A stretch of 18,280 nucleotides of DNA from Nitrospinota bacterium (GCA_015231995.1 JADGAO010000039.1:1-18280), one strand, 5' to 3'. Shown: positions 1-7,645, counted from the first letter of the stretch. Notes: generated from the sequence alone by a model not told the origin. Made by a program: numbers and translations.

Positions 1-106
1 ATGTAGCTCTCTGAGCTTCGGGGTTAAAGTTGGGTTCACGATGTTTGGGGTGTTCTTCGGCCCACCGCGCCCTACACTCCCCTGTGGCTAAACCGCGACT
101 TTAGGT

Positions 107-112
107 TATAAT
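107..112 (+). promoter_or_regulatory. Possible -10 box for the gmd operon
   Basis: A perfect TATAAT lies at 107-112, 37 bp before the GTG start of gmd. The best -35 match is poor (around TGTGGC, 83-88), so the promoter is only suggestive. Nothing else could be recognised in the first 149 bases. Confidence 0.35.
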
Positions 113-149
113 CTCTGATCTTAATGACTCACTCCGGTAGATAAAGACA

Positions 150-1211
150 GTGAAAAAGGCTTTAATAACGGGCATAACGGGCCAGGACGGCTCTTACCTG
201 GCCGAGCTACTGCTCGAAAAAGGATACGAAGTTCACGGGATAGTCCGCAGGTCGTCGAGTTTCAACCGCGAACGGATAGACCATCTGCACAAGGATCACC
301 ACCTCAAGGGCAACAAGATCGCCCTTCATTACGGCGACGTAACCGACACGCTAAACGTCCACCGCCTGATGGGCATGTTACGGCCCGACGAGGTGTACAA
401 CCTGGCCGCGCAAAGCCATGTGGCCGTCAGCTTCGACACGCCCGAATACACCGGGCAGGCCGACGCGCTTGGCGCGTTGCGGATAGTGGACTCCATCCGC
501 GCTCTCGGGCTTACCGACAAAACGAAGTTCTACCAGGCCTCCACCAGCGAGATGTTCGGCAAAGTGCAGGAGATCCCGCAAAGCGAAAAAACGCCGTTCT
601 ACCCGCGAAGCCCTTATGGAGCCGCCAAACTTTACGCCCACTGGATCACCGTCAACTACCGCGAGGCGTATGGGATTTTCGGTTGTTCCGGCATCCTGTT
701 CAACCACGAATCGCCGCGCAGGGGCGAAAACTTCGTCACCCGCAAGGTCACGCTCTCGCTGGCCAACATCATCAAAGGCAAACAGGACAAACTGTATCTG
801 GGCAACCTCAACGCAAGGCGCGACTGGGGGTACGCGAAGGATTTCGTCGAGGGGATGTGGCTGATGCTCCAGCAGGAGACGCCGGACGATTACGTGCTTG
901 CCACGGAGAGCCAGCATAGCGTGCGGGAGTTTGTGGAATTGTCGTTCGGAATGTGCGGAATCAAGATACAGTGGGAAGGCGAGGGCGCAAACGAACGCGG
1001 AGTGGAAGCTGGCACAGGACGGGTTCTGGTGGAGATAGACCCAGCGTACATGCGCCCGGCGGAGGTGGAAACACTGCTTGGCGACGCGAGCAAAGCTCAC
1101 AGGAACCTTGGCTGGAAGCCTGCGACCACGTTTGAAGAGCTTGTGCGGATGATGGTGAAGGCCGACCTGGAACGCGCCGGACTGGATCCCGCCAAGACAA
1201 TGAAAGCCTGA
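150..1211 (+). CDS. gmd: GDP-mannose 4,6-dehydratase
   Basis: This enzyme converts GDP-D-mannose to GDP-4-keto-6-deoxy-D-mannose in the cytoplasm. That is the first step toward GDP-L-fucose, GDP-rhamnose or GDP-perosamine for LPS, capsule or glycoprotein sugars. The 353-aa protein is an extended short-chain dehydrogenase. It has an N-terminal NADP-binding loop (TGITGQDGSYL, residues 7-17) and the catalytic set in STSEMFG (T132, E134) and SPYGAAK (Y156, K160), which matches the family's Thr/Glu/Tyr/Lys. Length is normal and the reading frame is intact. The start is GTG at 150; a weak GGTAG at 136-140 is the only ribosome site seen. The next gene, kdsD, follows after 15 bp, suggesting an envelope-polysaccharide operon. 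No fucose synthase or other second-step enzyme is in the window, so the final sugar is unknown. Confidence 0.96.
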   Translation: MKKALITGITGQDGSYLAELLLEKGYEVHGIVRRSSSFNRERIDHLHKDHHLKGNKIALHYGDVTDTLNVHRLMGMLRPDEVYNLAAQSHVAVSFDTPEYTGQADALGALRIVDSIRALGLTDKTKFYQASTSEMFGKVQEIPQSEKTPFYPRSPYGAAKLYAHWITVNYREAYGIFGCSGILFNHESPRRGENFVTRKVTLSLANIIKGKQDKLYLGNLNARRDWGYAKDFVEGMWLMLQQETPDDYVLATESQHSVREFVELSFGMCGIKIQWEGEGANERGVEAGTGRVLVEIDPAYMRPAEVETLLGDASKAHRNLGWKPATTFEELVRMMVKADLERAGLDPAKTMKA

Positions 1212-1226
1212 CGCGGAAACCCGACG

Positions 1227-2213
1227 ATGGACAGCGCTATTCTTAATCAAGCCATCGCCGCCGCGCTGAAAGTCGCCCGGGAAGAGTCCGCCGCTGTCGC
1301 CCGGATAGAGGCTACGATAAAATCGCCGGCTTTCGAAAAAGCCGTCCGGCTATGTTTAGAATGCGGCGGCGCGGTGTATATCATCGGCATGGGCAAATCC
1401 GGCATCGTGGGGCAGAAGATAGCGGCGACACTCTCCAGCACCGGCACACCGGCGATATACATGCATGCGGGCGACGCCCTGCACGGCGACCTCGGAGCGA
1501 TCCGCGCCCGCGACGTTGTGATACTCATCTCCAAAAGCGGCGAGACGCGGGAGATATTGCAGACCCTGCCGTTTTTCAAAACGCATGGGAACCATGTCAT
1601 AGCCATCACAAACGACGGCAAATCCAGCCTCGCAAAATCGGCGGACGCGCTCATCGAGATGGGCGTGGACAACGAAGCCTGCCCGATGAACCTTGCGCCG
1701 ATGACGTCAACTACTGTGACGGTCGCTTTGGGCGACGCGCTCTCTGCGGCGTTGATCGTGGCAAGAGGTTTTAAACCGGAGGATTTCGCCCTGTTCCATC
1801 CCGGCGGCAAACTGGGCTGGTTGTTGACGGCCAAAGTGGCGGATATTATTTCGAGCGAGAAAAACCCGGTGTGCGCCCTTGGCGACTCCTTGCGTCAGGC
1901 TGTGGTGAAACTGGTGGAATACCGGCTTGGCGGCGTGAACGTGGTGGATGAGAGCGGCAAACTTGCCGGAGTAGTCACCGACGGCGATTTGAAACGGATA
2001 ATGCTTGGCGGCGACGACGGCGCGTTAAACCGGCCTGTGCGCGAGTTCGTAAAGCTCAATCCCGTGACTATCCACAACTCCGCAACCGCCGCCGAAGCGC
2101 TCGACCTTATGGAAAAACGGGAGACCCAGATATCGGTGTTGCCCGTTGTTGACGATGGAGGACGGCCTGTGGGGTTGTTGAGGATACATGATGTGATACG
2201 GTCGCATTTGTGA
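1227..2213 (+). CDS. kdsD: D-arabinose-5-phosphate isomerase, KdsD/KpsF family
   Basis: This enzyme interconverts D-ribulose 5-phosphate and D-arabinose 5-phosphate, the precursor of Kdo in LPS core or capsule. The 328-aa protein has the family layout. An N-terminal SIS sugar-isomerase domain (about residues 35-180) carries GMGKSG with K57, STGTPA, ALHGDLG, SKSGET and HPGGKLG. Two CBS domains follow (about residues 205-262 and 272-328), including the typical TDGDLKR motif. The ATG at 1227 is 15 bp after the gmd stop, so the two are probably co-transcribed. Sequence alone cannot separate a housekeeping KdsD from a capsule-specific KpsF paralogue. Together with gmd it supports a diderm host making Kdo-containing polysaccharide. 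Confidence 0.94.
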   Translation: MDSAILNQAIAAALKVAREESAAVARIEATIKSPAFEKAVRLCLECGGAVYIIGMGKSGIVGQKIAATLSSTGTPAIYMHAGDALHGDLGAIRARDVVILISKSGETREILQTLPFFKTHGNHVIAITNDGKSSLAKSADALIEMGVDNEACPMNLAPMTSTTVTVALGDALSAALIVARGFKPEDFALFHPGGKLGWLLTAKVADIISSEKNPVCALGDSLRQAVVKLVEYRLGGVNVVDESGKLAGVVTDGDLKRIMLGGDDGALNRPVREFVKLNPVTIHNSATAAEALDLMEKRETQISVLPVVDDGGRPVGLLRIHDVIRSHL

Positions 2214-2323
2214 GTTGGTTTTCTTTCAAATAAATCCACCTCACGCCCAAGTTTGCATTTGTTATGTGTTTCCCATTTTTTTTACAACTCAACCTTATTC
2301 GTCATACGAATCCGAACTCTATA

Positions 2324-2493
2324 CCGGATTCCGAAATTGAAAGCCCTTTGACTTCTAGTTTTTTGTTTTTTTCGAGATTCTTCACGGAGTTTACCCTGAG
2401 TCTGCGAAGGGCTACGCTCCGTTCAGAATGACAAGCAAGTAGCTGTCATTGCGAGCGATAGCGAAGCAATCTGTCTTCAACTTCGGAATCCGG
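2324..2493. repeat. MITE-like element with 18-bp terminal inverted repeats
   Basis: The left end (2324-2341) reads CCGGATTCCGAAATTGAA. The right end (2476-2493) is its reverse complement with one mismatch. Inside, two members of the window's dispersed repeat family face each other: 2375-2434 reversed and 2445-2480 forward, with inner arms AATGACA and TGTCATT. The whole is a nested imperfect palindrome of about 170 bp with no coding capacity. A target-site duplication is not obvious. Confidence 0.6.
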
Positions 2494-2534
2494 GATTATG
2501 GGGTAATAAGAGATATCGAAAACAGGGAAACCGG

Positions 2535-2565
2535 CTGACATATCAGGAGACCCCTGATATGTCAG
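2535..2565. repeat. Perfect 13-bp inverted repeat with 5-nt loop
   Basis: CTGACATATCAGG (2535-2547) and CCTGATATGTCAG (2553-2565) are exact reverse complements around agacc. No T-run follows on either strand, and the nearest genes are more than 280 bp away, so it is not a normal terminator. It could be a protein-binding site, an RNA structure in a long leader, or the remnant of a mobile element. Confidence 0.7.
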
Positions 2566-2713
2566 AATACAACGCTCTTCACAGCATCATCCCCGCCATC
2601 AACCCTCATCGCGGTCACAGCTTAAACACGCATATTATCAATTGGATACAATATATCTCGGCATTAGTGACAGCCTTGGCTCACATCGTGCAGTTATATA
2701 AAAGGTGAGAGAA

Positions 2714-2749
2714 ATGAACAGGAAGGCTGGAAAGCGGCGCTATTACTAA
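2714..2749 (+). other. Possible 11-codon leader ORF
   Basis: ATG at 2714 opens an 11-codon frame (MNRKAGKRRYY, then TAA) preceded by a good ribosome-binding sequence, AAAGGTGAG (2701-2709). Five bases after its stop begins a stem-loop, and the DUF948 gene follows about 110 bp later. The order resembles a leader-peptide arrangement, but such a short frame could occur by chance. The peptide is unusually basic and ends in two tyrosines. Confidence 0.3.
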
Positions 2750-2754
2750 TCCGG

Positions 2755-2805
2755 GCTCTAAATAGTTTGCATGTCGCAAGCATACGACTGCCTGCTATTT
2801 AGAGC
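2755..2805 (+). promoter_or_regulatory. Stem-loop upstream of the DUF948 gene
   Basis: GCTCTAAATAG (2755-2765) pairs perfectly with CTATTTAGAGC (2795-2805). Further pairs are possible outside it (CCGG at 2751-2754 with TCTGG at 2806-2810, using a wobble and a bulge). The 29-nt loop contains a small TTGC/GCAA helix. There is no following U-run, so a simple terminator is unlikely. It may be a leader structure or an element end. Confidence 0.45.
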
Positions 2806-2814
2806 TCTGGGTTA

Positions 2815-2831
2815 TAACTTATATTAAGTTA
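2815..2831. promoter_or_regulatory. 17-bp palindrome, candidate operator
   Basis: TAACTTA (2815-2821) and TAAGTTA (2825-2831) are perfect arms around TAT, 30 bp before the DUF948 start. Position and symmetry fit a dimeric regulator site, but no regulator is encoded nearby and the AT-rich sequence makes chance symmetry easier. Confidence 0.35.
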
Positions 2832-2860
2832 AGGCAGATATTTTTACGCTGTAGGTGCAT

Positions 2861-3217
2861 ATGACCTTTACCGTTTCACTGACCGAACTTTCCGTGTTTA
2901 TAATCGCCATCGCCTTCTTGATGCTGGCTGTATCCGCCATTCCTGCATTGATCCAGCTCCGGCAGACTGCCAGGACGCTTGAAGCGTTTTCTCAGGATGG
3001 AAAAAGGTTCCTTGCGGATATCAAGGAGATAACGCATAAGGTGAACGGCCAGGTAAGCGATATGGAGGAATCCGTAACCAAGTTAAGAAATGTAACCATA
3101 AAAGCAATAGGCATTGCAGAAGTTGCTGTGGACGCTATCAAGGATCCTGTAATAAAGATTGCCGGTTTAGTGGCTGTCTTAACGCTGGGATTAAAACACT
3201 TAAGAAAAAGGGGATAA
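2861..3217 (+). CDS. DUF948 family membrane protein (general-stress, YtxG-like)
   Basis: This small protein of 118 aa has one N-terminal membrane segment (roughly residues 6-30, LSVFIIAIAFLMLAVSA). A helical region follows, where heptad-like spacing suggests a coiled coil, and then a second, weaker hydrophobic stretch near the C-terminus (IAGLVAVLTLGL) and a basic tail. This is the layout of DUF948 proteins, which usually stand beside YtxH genes as a stress-linked pair of unknown biochemistry. That is exactly the context here, since the ytxH-like gene starts 5 bp after the stop. The ATG at 2861 is preferred because AGGTG (2853-2857) precedes it, although closely. An in-frame GTG at 2855 would add two residues. 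The gene is AT-richer than its neighbours. Its last codons are included in the tandem duplication described downstream. Confidence 0.8.
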   Translation: MTFTVSLTELSVFIIAIAFLMLAVSAIPALIQLRQTARTLEAFSQDGKRFLADIKEITHKVNGQVSDMEESVTKLRNVTIKAIGIAEVAVDAIKDPVIKIAGLVAVLTLGLKHLRKRG

Positions 3218-3737
3218 AGAAAATGAGCGGGAATGGACATTCAGGCGGGACGAACACCATATTAGGCGTTTTACTTGGCGGCGCGATTGGGGCTGGACTT
3301 GCCTTGATGTATGCGCCTGCGTCAGGGAAAGAAACAAGGAAGCATATTAGAGACGGCGCAGAGAGAGCGAAAAATTGGACAAAGGAAGAATATGAGGCCG
3401 CCATGGAAGAGATAGAGGAGCGTCTTGAAGCCATGAAAAGCTCCGTGAATGCAAAATGGCGGTCTTAACGCTGGGATTAAAACACTTAAGAAAAAGGGGA
3501 TAAAGAAAATGTGCGGGAATGGACATTCGGGCGGGACGAACACCATATTTGGCGTTTTACTTGGCGGCGCGATTGGGGTCGCCCTTGCCTTGCTGTATGC
3601 GCCTGCGTCAGGAGAAGAAACAAGGAAGCGTATTAGAGACGGCGCAGAGAGAGCGAAAATGCGGACAAAGGAAGAATATGAGGCCGCCCTGGAAGAGATA
3701 GAGGAGCGTCTTGAAGCCATGAAAAGCTCCGTGAATG
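3171..3737 (+). repeat. Imperfect tandem duplication (2 x about 281 bp)
   Basis: Bases 3171-3451 are repeated at 3457-3737 (offset 286), with about 16 mismatches counted by eye and no internal indels. Each unit carries the last codons of the DUF948 gene, a ribosome-binding site (AGGGGATAAAGAAA) and most of a ytxH gene. The five bases caaaa (3452-3456) separate the units. The right junction fuses the ytxH body to the tail of the DUF948 gene out of frame. Confidence 0.93.
3223..3468 (+). CDS. YtxH domain protein, first copy, C-terminally truncated
   Basis: The 81-aa protein begins with a polar stretch. A glycine-rich hydrophobic segment follows (residues 12-28, LGVLLGGAIGAGLALMYAP), then the conserved APASGKETR and a charged helix rich in Glu and Lys. 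This is the YtxH/gas-vesicle-like stress family, thought to be membrane-associated. It is shorter than its downstream sister: after AMKSSVN it ends with five foreign residues (AKWRS), read out of frame from the duplicated DUF948 tail. The last 20 or so residues of the helical tail are therefore missing. Its own ribosome site (AGGGGA, 8 nt before the ATG) is intact, so it may still be made. Two readings are open: an ageing duplicate or a short variant kept under selection. Confidence 0.8.
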   Translation: MSGNGHSGGTNTILGVLLGGAIGAGLALMYAPASGKETRKHIRDGAERAKNWTKEEYEAAMEEIEERLEAMKSSVNAKWRS

Positions 3738-3820
3738 AAACGAAGGACGAGGTAAGGGTTGCCTATGAGGCGGGAAAAGAGGCGTACCGTAAAGAAAAGG
3801 CTAAGCACCAGGAAGCTTGA
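3509..3820 (+). CDS. YtxH domain protein, second, full-length copy
   Basis: This 103-aa member of the YtxH stress family has a glycine-rich membrane segment (about residues 12-28), the APASGEETR motif and a long charged C-terminal helix ending in KEAYRKEKAKHQEA. The start at 3509 is the exact counterpart of the first copy's ATG and has the same duplicated ribosome site. An in-frame ATG at 3449 lies inside the duplication junction and would only add residues read from the DUF948 tail in another frame, so it is rejected. Most differences from the first copy fall in the hydrophobic segment (GVALALLYAP versus GAGLALMYAP) and the early helix. A terminator-like hairpin follows 11 bp after the stop. 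Confidence 0.83.
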   Translation: MCGNGHSGGTNTIFGVLLGGAIGVALALLYAPASGEETRKRIRDGAERAKMRTKEEYEAALEEIEERLEAMKSSVNETKDEVRVAYEAGKEAYRKEKAKHQEA

Positions 3821-3831
3821 ATACAATTGAG

Positions 3832-3858
3832 CCGGGAGGGGGATATTCCACCTCCCGG
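3832..3858. terminator. Hairpin after the ytxH genes
   Basis: CCGGGAGG (3832-3839) pairs with CCTCCCGG (3851-3858) in a perfect 8-bp GC-rich stem. It is followed by only a short ATTT on the plus strand. It lies between convergent genes (ytxH and dnaE), so it could work for either direction. The weak T-run lowers confidence in intrinsic termination. Confidence 0.55.
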
Positions 3859-4004
3859 ATTTCAGCTTACCAGCAATTTCATTTTATCTCGTTAACTACC
3901 AGGGGTTCCATTTGTAATTGACCTGTTTCAAAACCCTCAATGCTGTTTTTAAATGGTTTGCCGCAGGCGCAAATAAAGCAAATCCAAATCCTTAATCCAA
4001 ACAA

Positions 4005-7000
4005 TCACTCCAGCAACACGCTCTCTTCCCCCAACAACTCCTCCGCCGCGCCTATGAATTCCCGCGACGGGTTCACGTTCAGCCCGCTCGTCCGCATGGA
4101 GACTTCCCCGCGCCCCGGGACGATGAAATGAAGCGACACGGGGCATTTGCCTTTGTGTTGCTCCATCAACTTGCGTAAATCCATCAATGTCTCTTTCTCC
4201 AGTCCCGGCGTTGACACCGTTATCCTCACGCCGTTTGTGAACCTGGCCTTGGCTGTCTCGAAATCCATGACCTCTTCAGCGTTCACCTTGACGCTTCCCT
4301 CGTCGTCCACCTTGGCGATGCCTTTGATGAAGACCGGATCGTCCTGCTCGAGCAGATTGACGCATTGGGAATAGACTTTCGGGAAAACGATTATCTCCGC
4401 CACGCCGTGCAAATCTTCCAGCGTCAGGAAGGCCATCATCTCGCCCTTCTTTGTGCTCTGCGTCTTTTTGGCGATGACCACCCCGCCCAACCTCACCTCG
4501 GTGTCGTGCGCGGCGTTCTCCAGATTGGACGTGTTGAAGTTGGACAACAGCTTCAGGTCGTGCGCTTTCTCGTTCAACGGATGGCCGGAGATGTAAAATC
4601 CCAACGCCTCTTTTTCATGCGCCAGCCGCTCTTTTTCCGGCCATTCGAGAATTTTTTTGCCGTTGCCTTGCGTGGCCGCCGGACTCTCCGCCGGGGCCAG
4701 CGCGCCGAACATGCTGAACTGGCCAACCTCCCTGTCGCGCTGTGTCTTTTGCGCGGAAGCCACGGTCTCCTCCAACGTGGCGAGCAATGCGGCGCGTGGG
4801 ACGGCGAACGAATCGAACGCTCCGCATTTGACCAGCGCCTCTAACGCCCGTTTGTTGACCGACTGCAAATCCACAGTCTCCGCAAAGTTCGACAGAGACG
4901 TGAAGGCTCCGTGTTTGTCCCGCGCTTCGATGATAGCCGCAACGCACGATTCGCCAATCCCCTTGACCGCCGCAAGCCCGAACCGTATCCCTTCCGGCGT
5001 CACGGTAAAGTCGGACATGGACTCGTTGACGCTTGGCGGCAGAACTTTTATCCCCATCTCCCGCAGTTCCTGGATATAGCGGATCACCTTGTCGGTGTTG
5101 CCCATTTCCGAGGTGATGAGGCTGGCCATATACTCCGCCGGGTGATGGGCCTTGAGGTATGCTGTCTGATAGGCGACAAGCGCGTAACAGGCGGAGTGGG
5201 ATTTGTTGAACCCGTACTCGCCGAACTTTTCTATCTGCTCCCACAGCGTCGTCACCTTTTTCTTGTCGTACTTTTTGGCGACGGCGCCTTCCACGAACTT
5301 GTCGCGCAGGTTGGCCATAAGGTTGGAGTCTTTTTTACCCATCGCCTTGCGGAGCGAATCGGCCTGACCAAGCGTAAACCCGGAGAGGACGTTGGCGATT
5401 TTCATCACCTGTTCCTGATAGACGATAACTCCGTACGTCTCCTTGATGATCGGCCCGAGGTCCGGGAACACAAGCTCCACCTTCTCGTTGCCATGTTTCC
5501 TGCGGACGTACTGATCGGCCATGCCGGAGTTTATCGGGCCAGGACGATACAGGGCGACGAGGGCGATGATGTCGAAGAAATCCGTCGGCTTCATCTTGCG
5601 GATCAAATCTCTCATCCCCGACGATTCGAGCTGGAACACGCCGGAGGTGCGCGCAGAAGCCAAGAGTTGATAAGTCTGCTTGTCGTCGAGCGGGATCATC
5701 TCCAGGTCGAACGCCGGGTCTTTTTTGGCGCGGACGGTCTTCACTGTGTTGTCCATGACGGTGAGCGTGCGCAGACCCAGGAAGTCCATCTTCAACAATC
5801 CCAGCTTTTCGATGTCGGTCATCTGGTACTGGGTGATGACATCCTCGCCGGATTTGTACAACGGCATGTACGTAGTCAACGGCTCCGGGCTTATCACGAC
5901 GCCGGCCGCATGGGTGGAGGCGTGACGGGCCGTCCCCTCCAGCGTGCGCGACAGGATGAGAAGCCGCTCCACCTGCTCGTTTTCGTCGGCCTGCTTTTTA
6001 AGGCGAGGCTCCCGCTTGAGGGCTTCGTCAATGGTCATCTTCAGGTCGTTGGGGATGAGCTTTGCGATCCTGTCCGCGTCGGCGTAGGGCAGGCCCATCA
6101 CACGCGCCACGTCGCGCACCACGGCCTTGGCTTTCATCGCGCCGAACGTTATTATCTGCGCCACATGATCCGACCCGCCGTATTTGTCCCGGACGTAGTT
6201 GATAACCTCCCCGCGCCTGTCCATGCAGAAGTCTATGTCTATATCGGGCATGGATATACGTTCCGGGTTGAGGAACCGCTCGAATATCAGGCCGTACTCG
6301 ATGGGGTCGAGATCGGTTATCCGCAGGGCGTACGACACCATGGAGCCTGCCGCCGAACCCCTGCCCGGCCCGACGGGTATGCCGTTGTCGCGGGCGTGTT
6401 TTATGAAATCCCAGGTGATAAGGAAGTAGCCCGGGAAACCCATCTTGCTTATCGTCTCCAACTCCCACCGGAGCCTTTTGCGATACTCCTCTTTTTTCTC
6501 GTCGGAGAACGGTTTTCCAGCTTTGGCGGTGTTGATGAACCGGATATTAAGCCCATGATCGGCCACCTGCGCCAGATAATCGTCCACGGTGGTGTCCGAC
6601 GGGATGGGAAAACGGGGAAGATGGTATTTCCCCTCGTCGAAAACGAAATTGCAGTCTTCCGTTATACGGATGGTGTTGGAGATGGCCTCTGGAACATCCT
6701 TGAACAGCGCCTTCATCTCGTCGGGCGACTTGACGTAGAACTGGTCACCCTCATAACGCAGTCTGTCTTCCACCGCAAGCGTTTTGCCGGTGCCGATGCA
6801 AAGAAGCGCGTCGTGCGCCGGGGCGTCCTCGCGGTTGATGTAATGCGCATCGTTAGTGGCGACAAGCGGGATGCCCATATCCCTGGCCATCGGGATCAGG
6901 AGTTTGTTCACCTTGCGCTGGCGCTCCATCCCGTGATCCTGAAGCTCCAGATAGAACCTGCCGGGGAACGTCTGGTTATAAAAAGCCGCCGCTTCCCGCG

Positions 7001-7490
7001 CCTGCGCCTCGTTGCCGGAGGCGAGGTTTTTGGCGACCTCCCCATGCAGGCAGGCGGACAGGGCGATAAGGCCGTCGGAATGAGCCGCCAGAAGCTCTCT
7101 ATCCACCCGTGGCTTGTAATGGAAACCTTCCATAAACCCAGCCGTGACAAGTTTGCAGAGGTTCTGGTAGCCCTTTTTGTTCTGCGCGAGAAGCACCAGA
7201 TGATGATACCGCTCCACATGCTGGTCGGACGAAGTCGCCCCCTTCTCGAACCTCGACCCTGGGGCTATGTATATCTCGCACCCAATGATGGGTTTGACCC
7301 CTTTTTTGCGGGCCATGTTGTAGAACTCCACCGCGCCGAACATCACGCCGTGGTCGGTGATGGCGACTGCGGGCATGGCCATTTCGTTGACCTTGTCCAA
7401 CAGCTTGTCGAAATGGATGGCCCCGTCCAGCAGGCTGTACTGGCTGTGGAGATGCAGGTGGACGAAATCGCTGTGTTTTAAAACGGTCAT
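4005..7490 (-). CDS. dnaE: DNA polymerase III subunit alpha
   Basis: This is the catalytic subunit of the replicative DNA polymerase. At 1161 aa it has the usual DnaE1 length. The N-terminal PHP domain begins with HLHLHSQYSLLDG and continues through AITDHGVMFG. The C-family polymerase core has the glycine-rich GPGRGSAAGS near residue 374, the catalytic pair in PDIDIDF (D416 and D418) and the third acidic residue in KMDFLGL (D569). A tandem helix-hairpin-helix region (AVKGIGESC) lies around residue 830-860. An OB-fold follows (LGGVVIAKK...TLEDLHG, about residues 990-1070), then a C-terminal tail. No intein or frameshift is seen. ATG at 7490 is preceded by GGGA at a normal distance. A zinc-ribbon gene lies 172 bp upstream on the same strand, with a repeat cluster between them. 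Confidence 0.98.
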   Translation of the reverse strand: MTVLKHSDFVHLHLHSQYSLLDGAIHFDKLLDKVNEMAMPAVAITDHGVMFGAVEFYNMARKKGVKPIIGCEIYIAPGSRFEKGATSSDQHVERYHHLVLLAQNKKGYQNLCKLVTAGFMEGFHYKPRVDRELLAAHSDGLIALSACLHGEVAKNLASGNEAQAREAAAFYNQTFPGRFYLELQDHGMERQRKVNKLLIPMARDMGIPLVATNDAHYINREDAPAHDALLCIGTGKTLAVEDRLRYEGDQFYVKSPDEMKALFKDVPEAISNTIRITEDCNFVFDEGKYHLPRFPIPSDTTVDDYLAQVADHGLNIRFINTAKAGKPFSDEKKEEYRKRLRWELETISKMGFPGYFLITWDFIKHARDNGIPVGPGRGSAAGSMVSYALRITDLDPIEYGLIFERFLNPERISMPDIDIDFCMDRRGEVINYVRDKYGGSDHVAQIITFGAMKAKAVVRDVARVMGLPYADADRIAKLIPNDLKMTIDEALKREPRLKKQADENEQVERLLILSRTLEGTARHASTHAAGVVISPEPLTTYMPLYKSGEDVITQYQMTDIEKLGLLKMDFLGLRTLTVMDNTVKTVRAKKDPAFDLEMIPLDDKQTYQLLASARTSGVFQLESSGMRDLIRKMKPTDFFDIIALVALYRPGPINSGMADQYVRRKHGNEKVELVFPDLGPIIKETYGVIVYQEQVMKIANVLSGFTLGQADSLRKAMGKKDSNLMANLRDKFVEGAVAKKYDKKKVTTLWEQIEKFGEYGFNKSHSACYALVAYQTAYLKAHHPAEYMASLITSEMGNTDKVIRYIQELREMGIKVLPPSVNESMSDFTVTPEGIRFGLAAVKGIGESCVAAIIEARDKHGAFTSLSNFAETVDLQSVNKRALEALVKCGAFDSFAVPRAALLATLEETVASAQKTQRDREVGQFSMFGALAPAESPAATQGNGKKILEWPEKERLAHEKEALGFYISGHPLNEKAHDLKLLSNFNTSNLENAAHDTEVRLGGVVIAKKTQSTKKGEMMAFLTLEDLHGVAEIIVFPKVYSQCVNLLEQDDPVFIKGIAKVDDEGSVKVNAEEVMDFETAKARFTNGVRITVSTPGLEKETLMDLRKLMEQHKGKCPVSLHFIVPGRGEVSMRTSGLNVNPSREFIGAAEELLGEESVLLE

Positions 7491-7512
7491 GGCGAAATCC
7501 CGGAAACAAACT

Positions 7513-7645
7513 TTTTACCCTCGCCCCTTGCGGGAGAGAGCTTGCCCTGAGTCCTTCGAAGTGGTGGCCGAAGGCCGGGTGAGGAATGTGTAAATAACCC
7601 CATACCACCCTCACCCTGCCCTCTCCCGTCAAGGGAAAGGGTAAG
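7513..7645. repeat. CCCTCNCCC-type hairpin repeat pair
   Basis: Two related GC-rich segments, about 7517-7580 and 7605-7643, fill the gap between dnaE and the zinc-ribbon gene. The second (CCCTCTCCC gtcaa GGGAAAGGG) folds on itself. The first carries CCTCGCCCCTTGCGGGAGAG and a GGCCGAAGGCC palindrome. The same consensus recurs at 10285-10463. They lie in the presumed dnaE leader, so they may affect its transcription. Function is unknown. Confidence 0.55.

Larger units (their letters stand above)
2214..2854. other. Long structured intergenic region before the DUF948/YtxH genes
   Basis: These 641 bases are visibly more AT-rich than the flanking genes and contain no convincing long gene. They hold a 170-bp inverted-repeat element (2324-2493), a perfect 13-bp hairpin (2535-2565), a possible 11-codon ORF (2714-2749), an 11-bp stem-loop (2755-2805) and a 17-bp palindrome (2815-2831). 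Each is listed separately. The kdsD end shows no obvious terminator. Confidence 0.7.

Noticed and set aside
378..1250. 290-codon minus-strand frame opposite gmd
   Set aside because: Lies entirely over gmd, whose motifs and catalytic residues are complete. No family resemblance.
2755..2831. Possible integron attC site
   Set aside because: The inverted arms do not carry the expected attC core ends (GTTRRRY/RYYYAAC in the right order), and there is no integrase or cassette array.
3449..3508. Upstream ATG start for the second ytxH copy
   Set aside because: The added 20 residues are read from the duplicated DUF948 tail in a different frame. The ATG at 3509 keeps the ribosome site and matches the first copy.
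4911..7481. 856-codon open frame on the plus strand opposite dnaE
   Set aside because: It is an antisense shadow of a clearly recognised dnaE. Its translation shows no domain and has the His/Arg/Val-rich bias typical of antisense frames.
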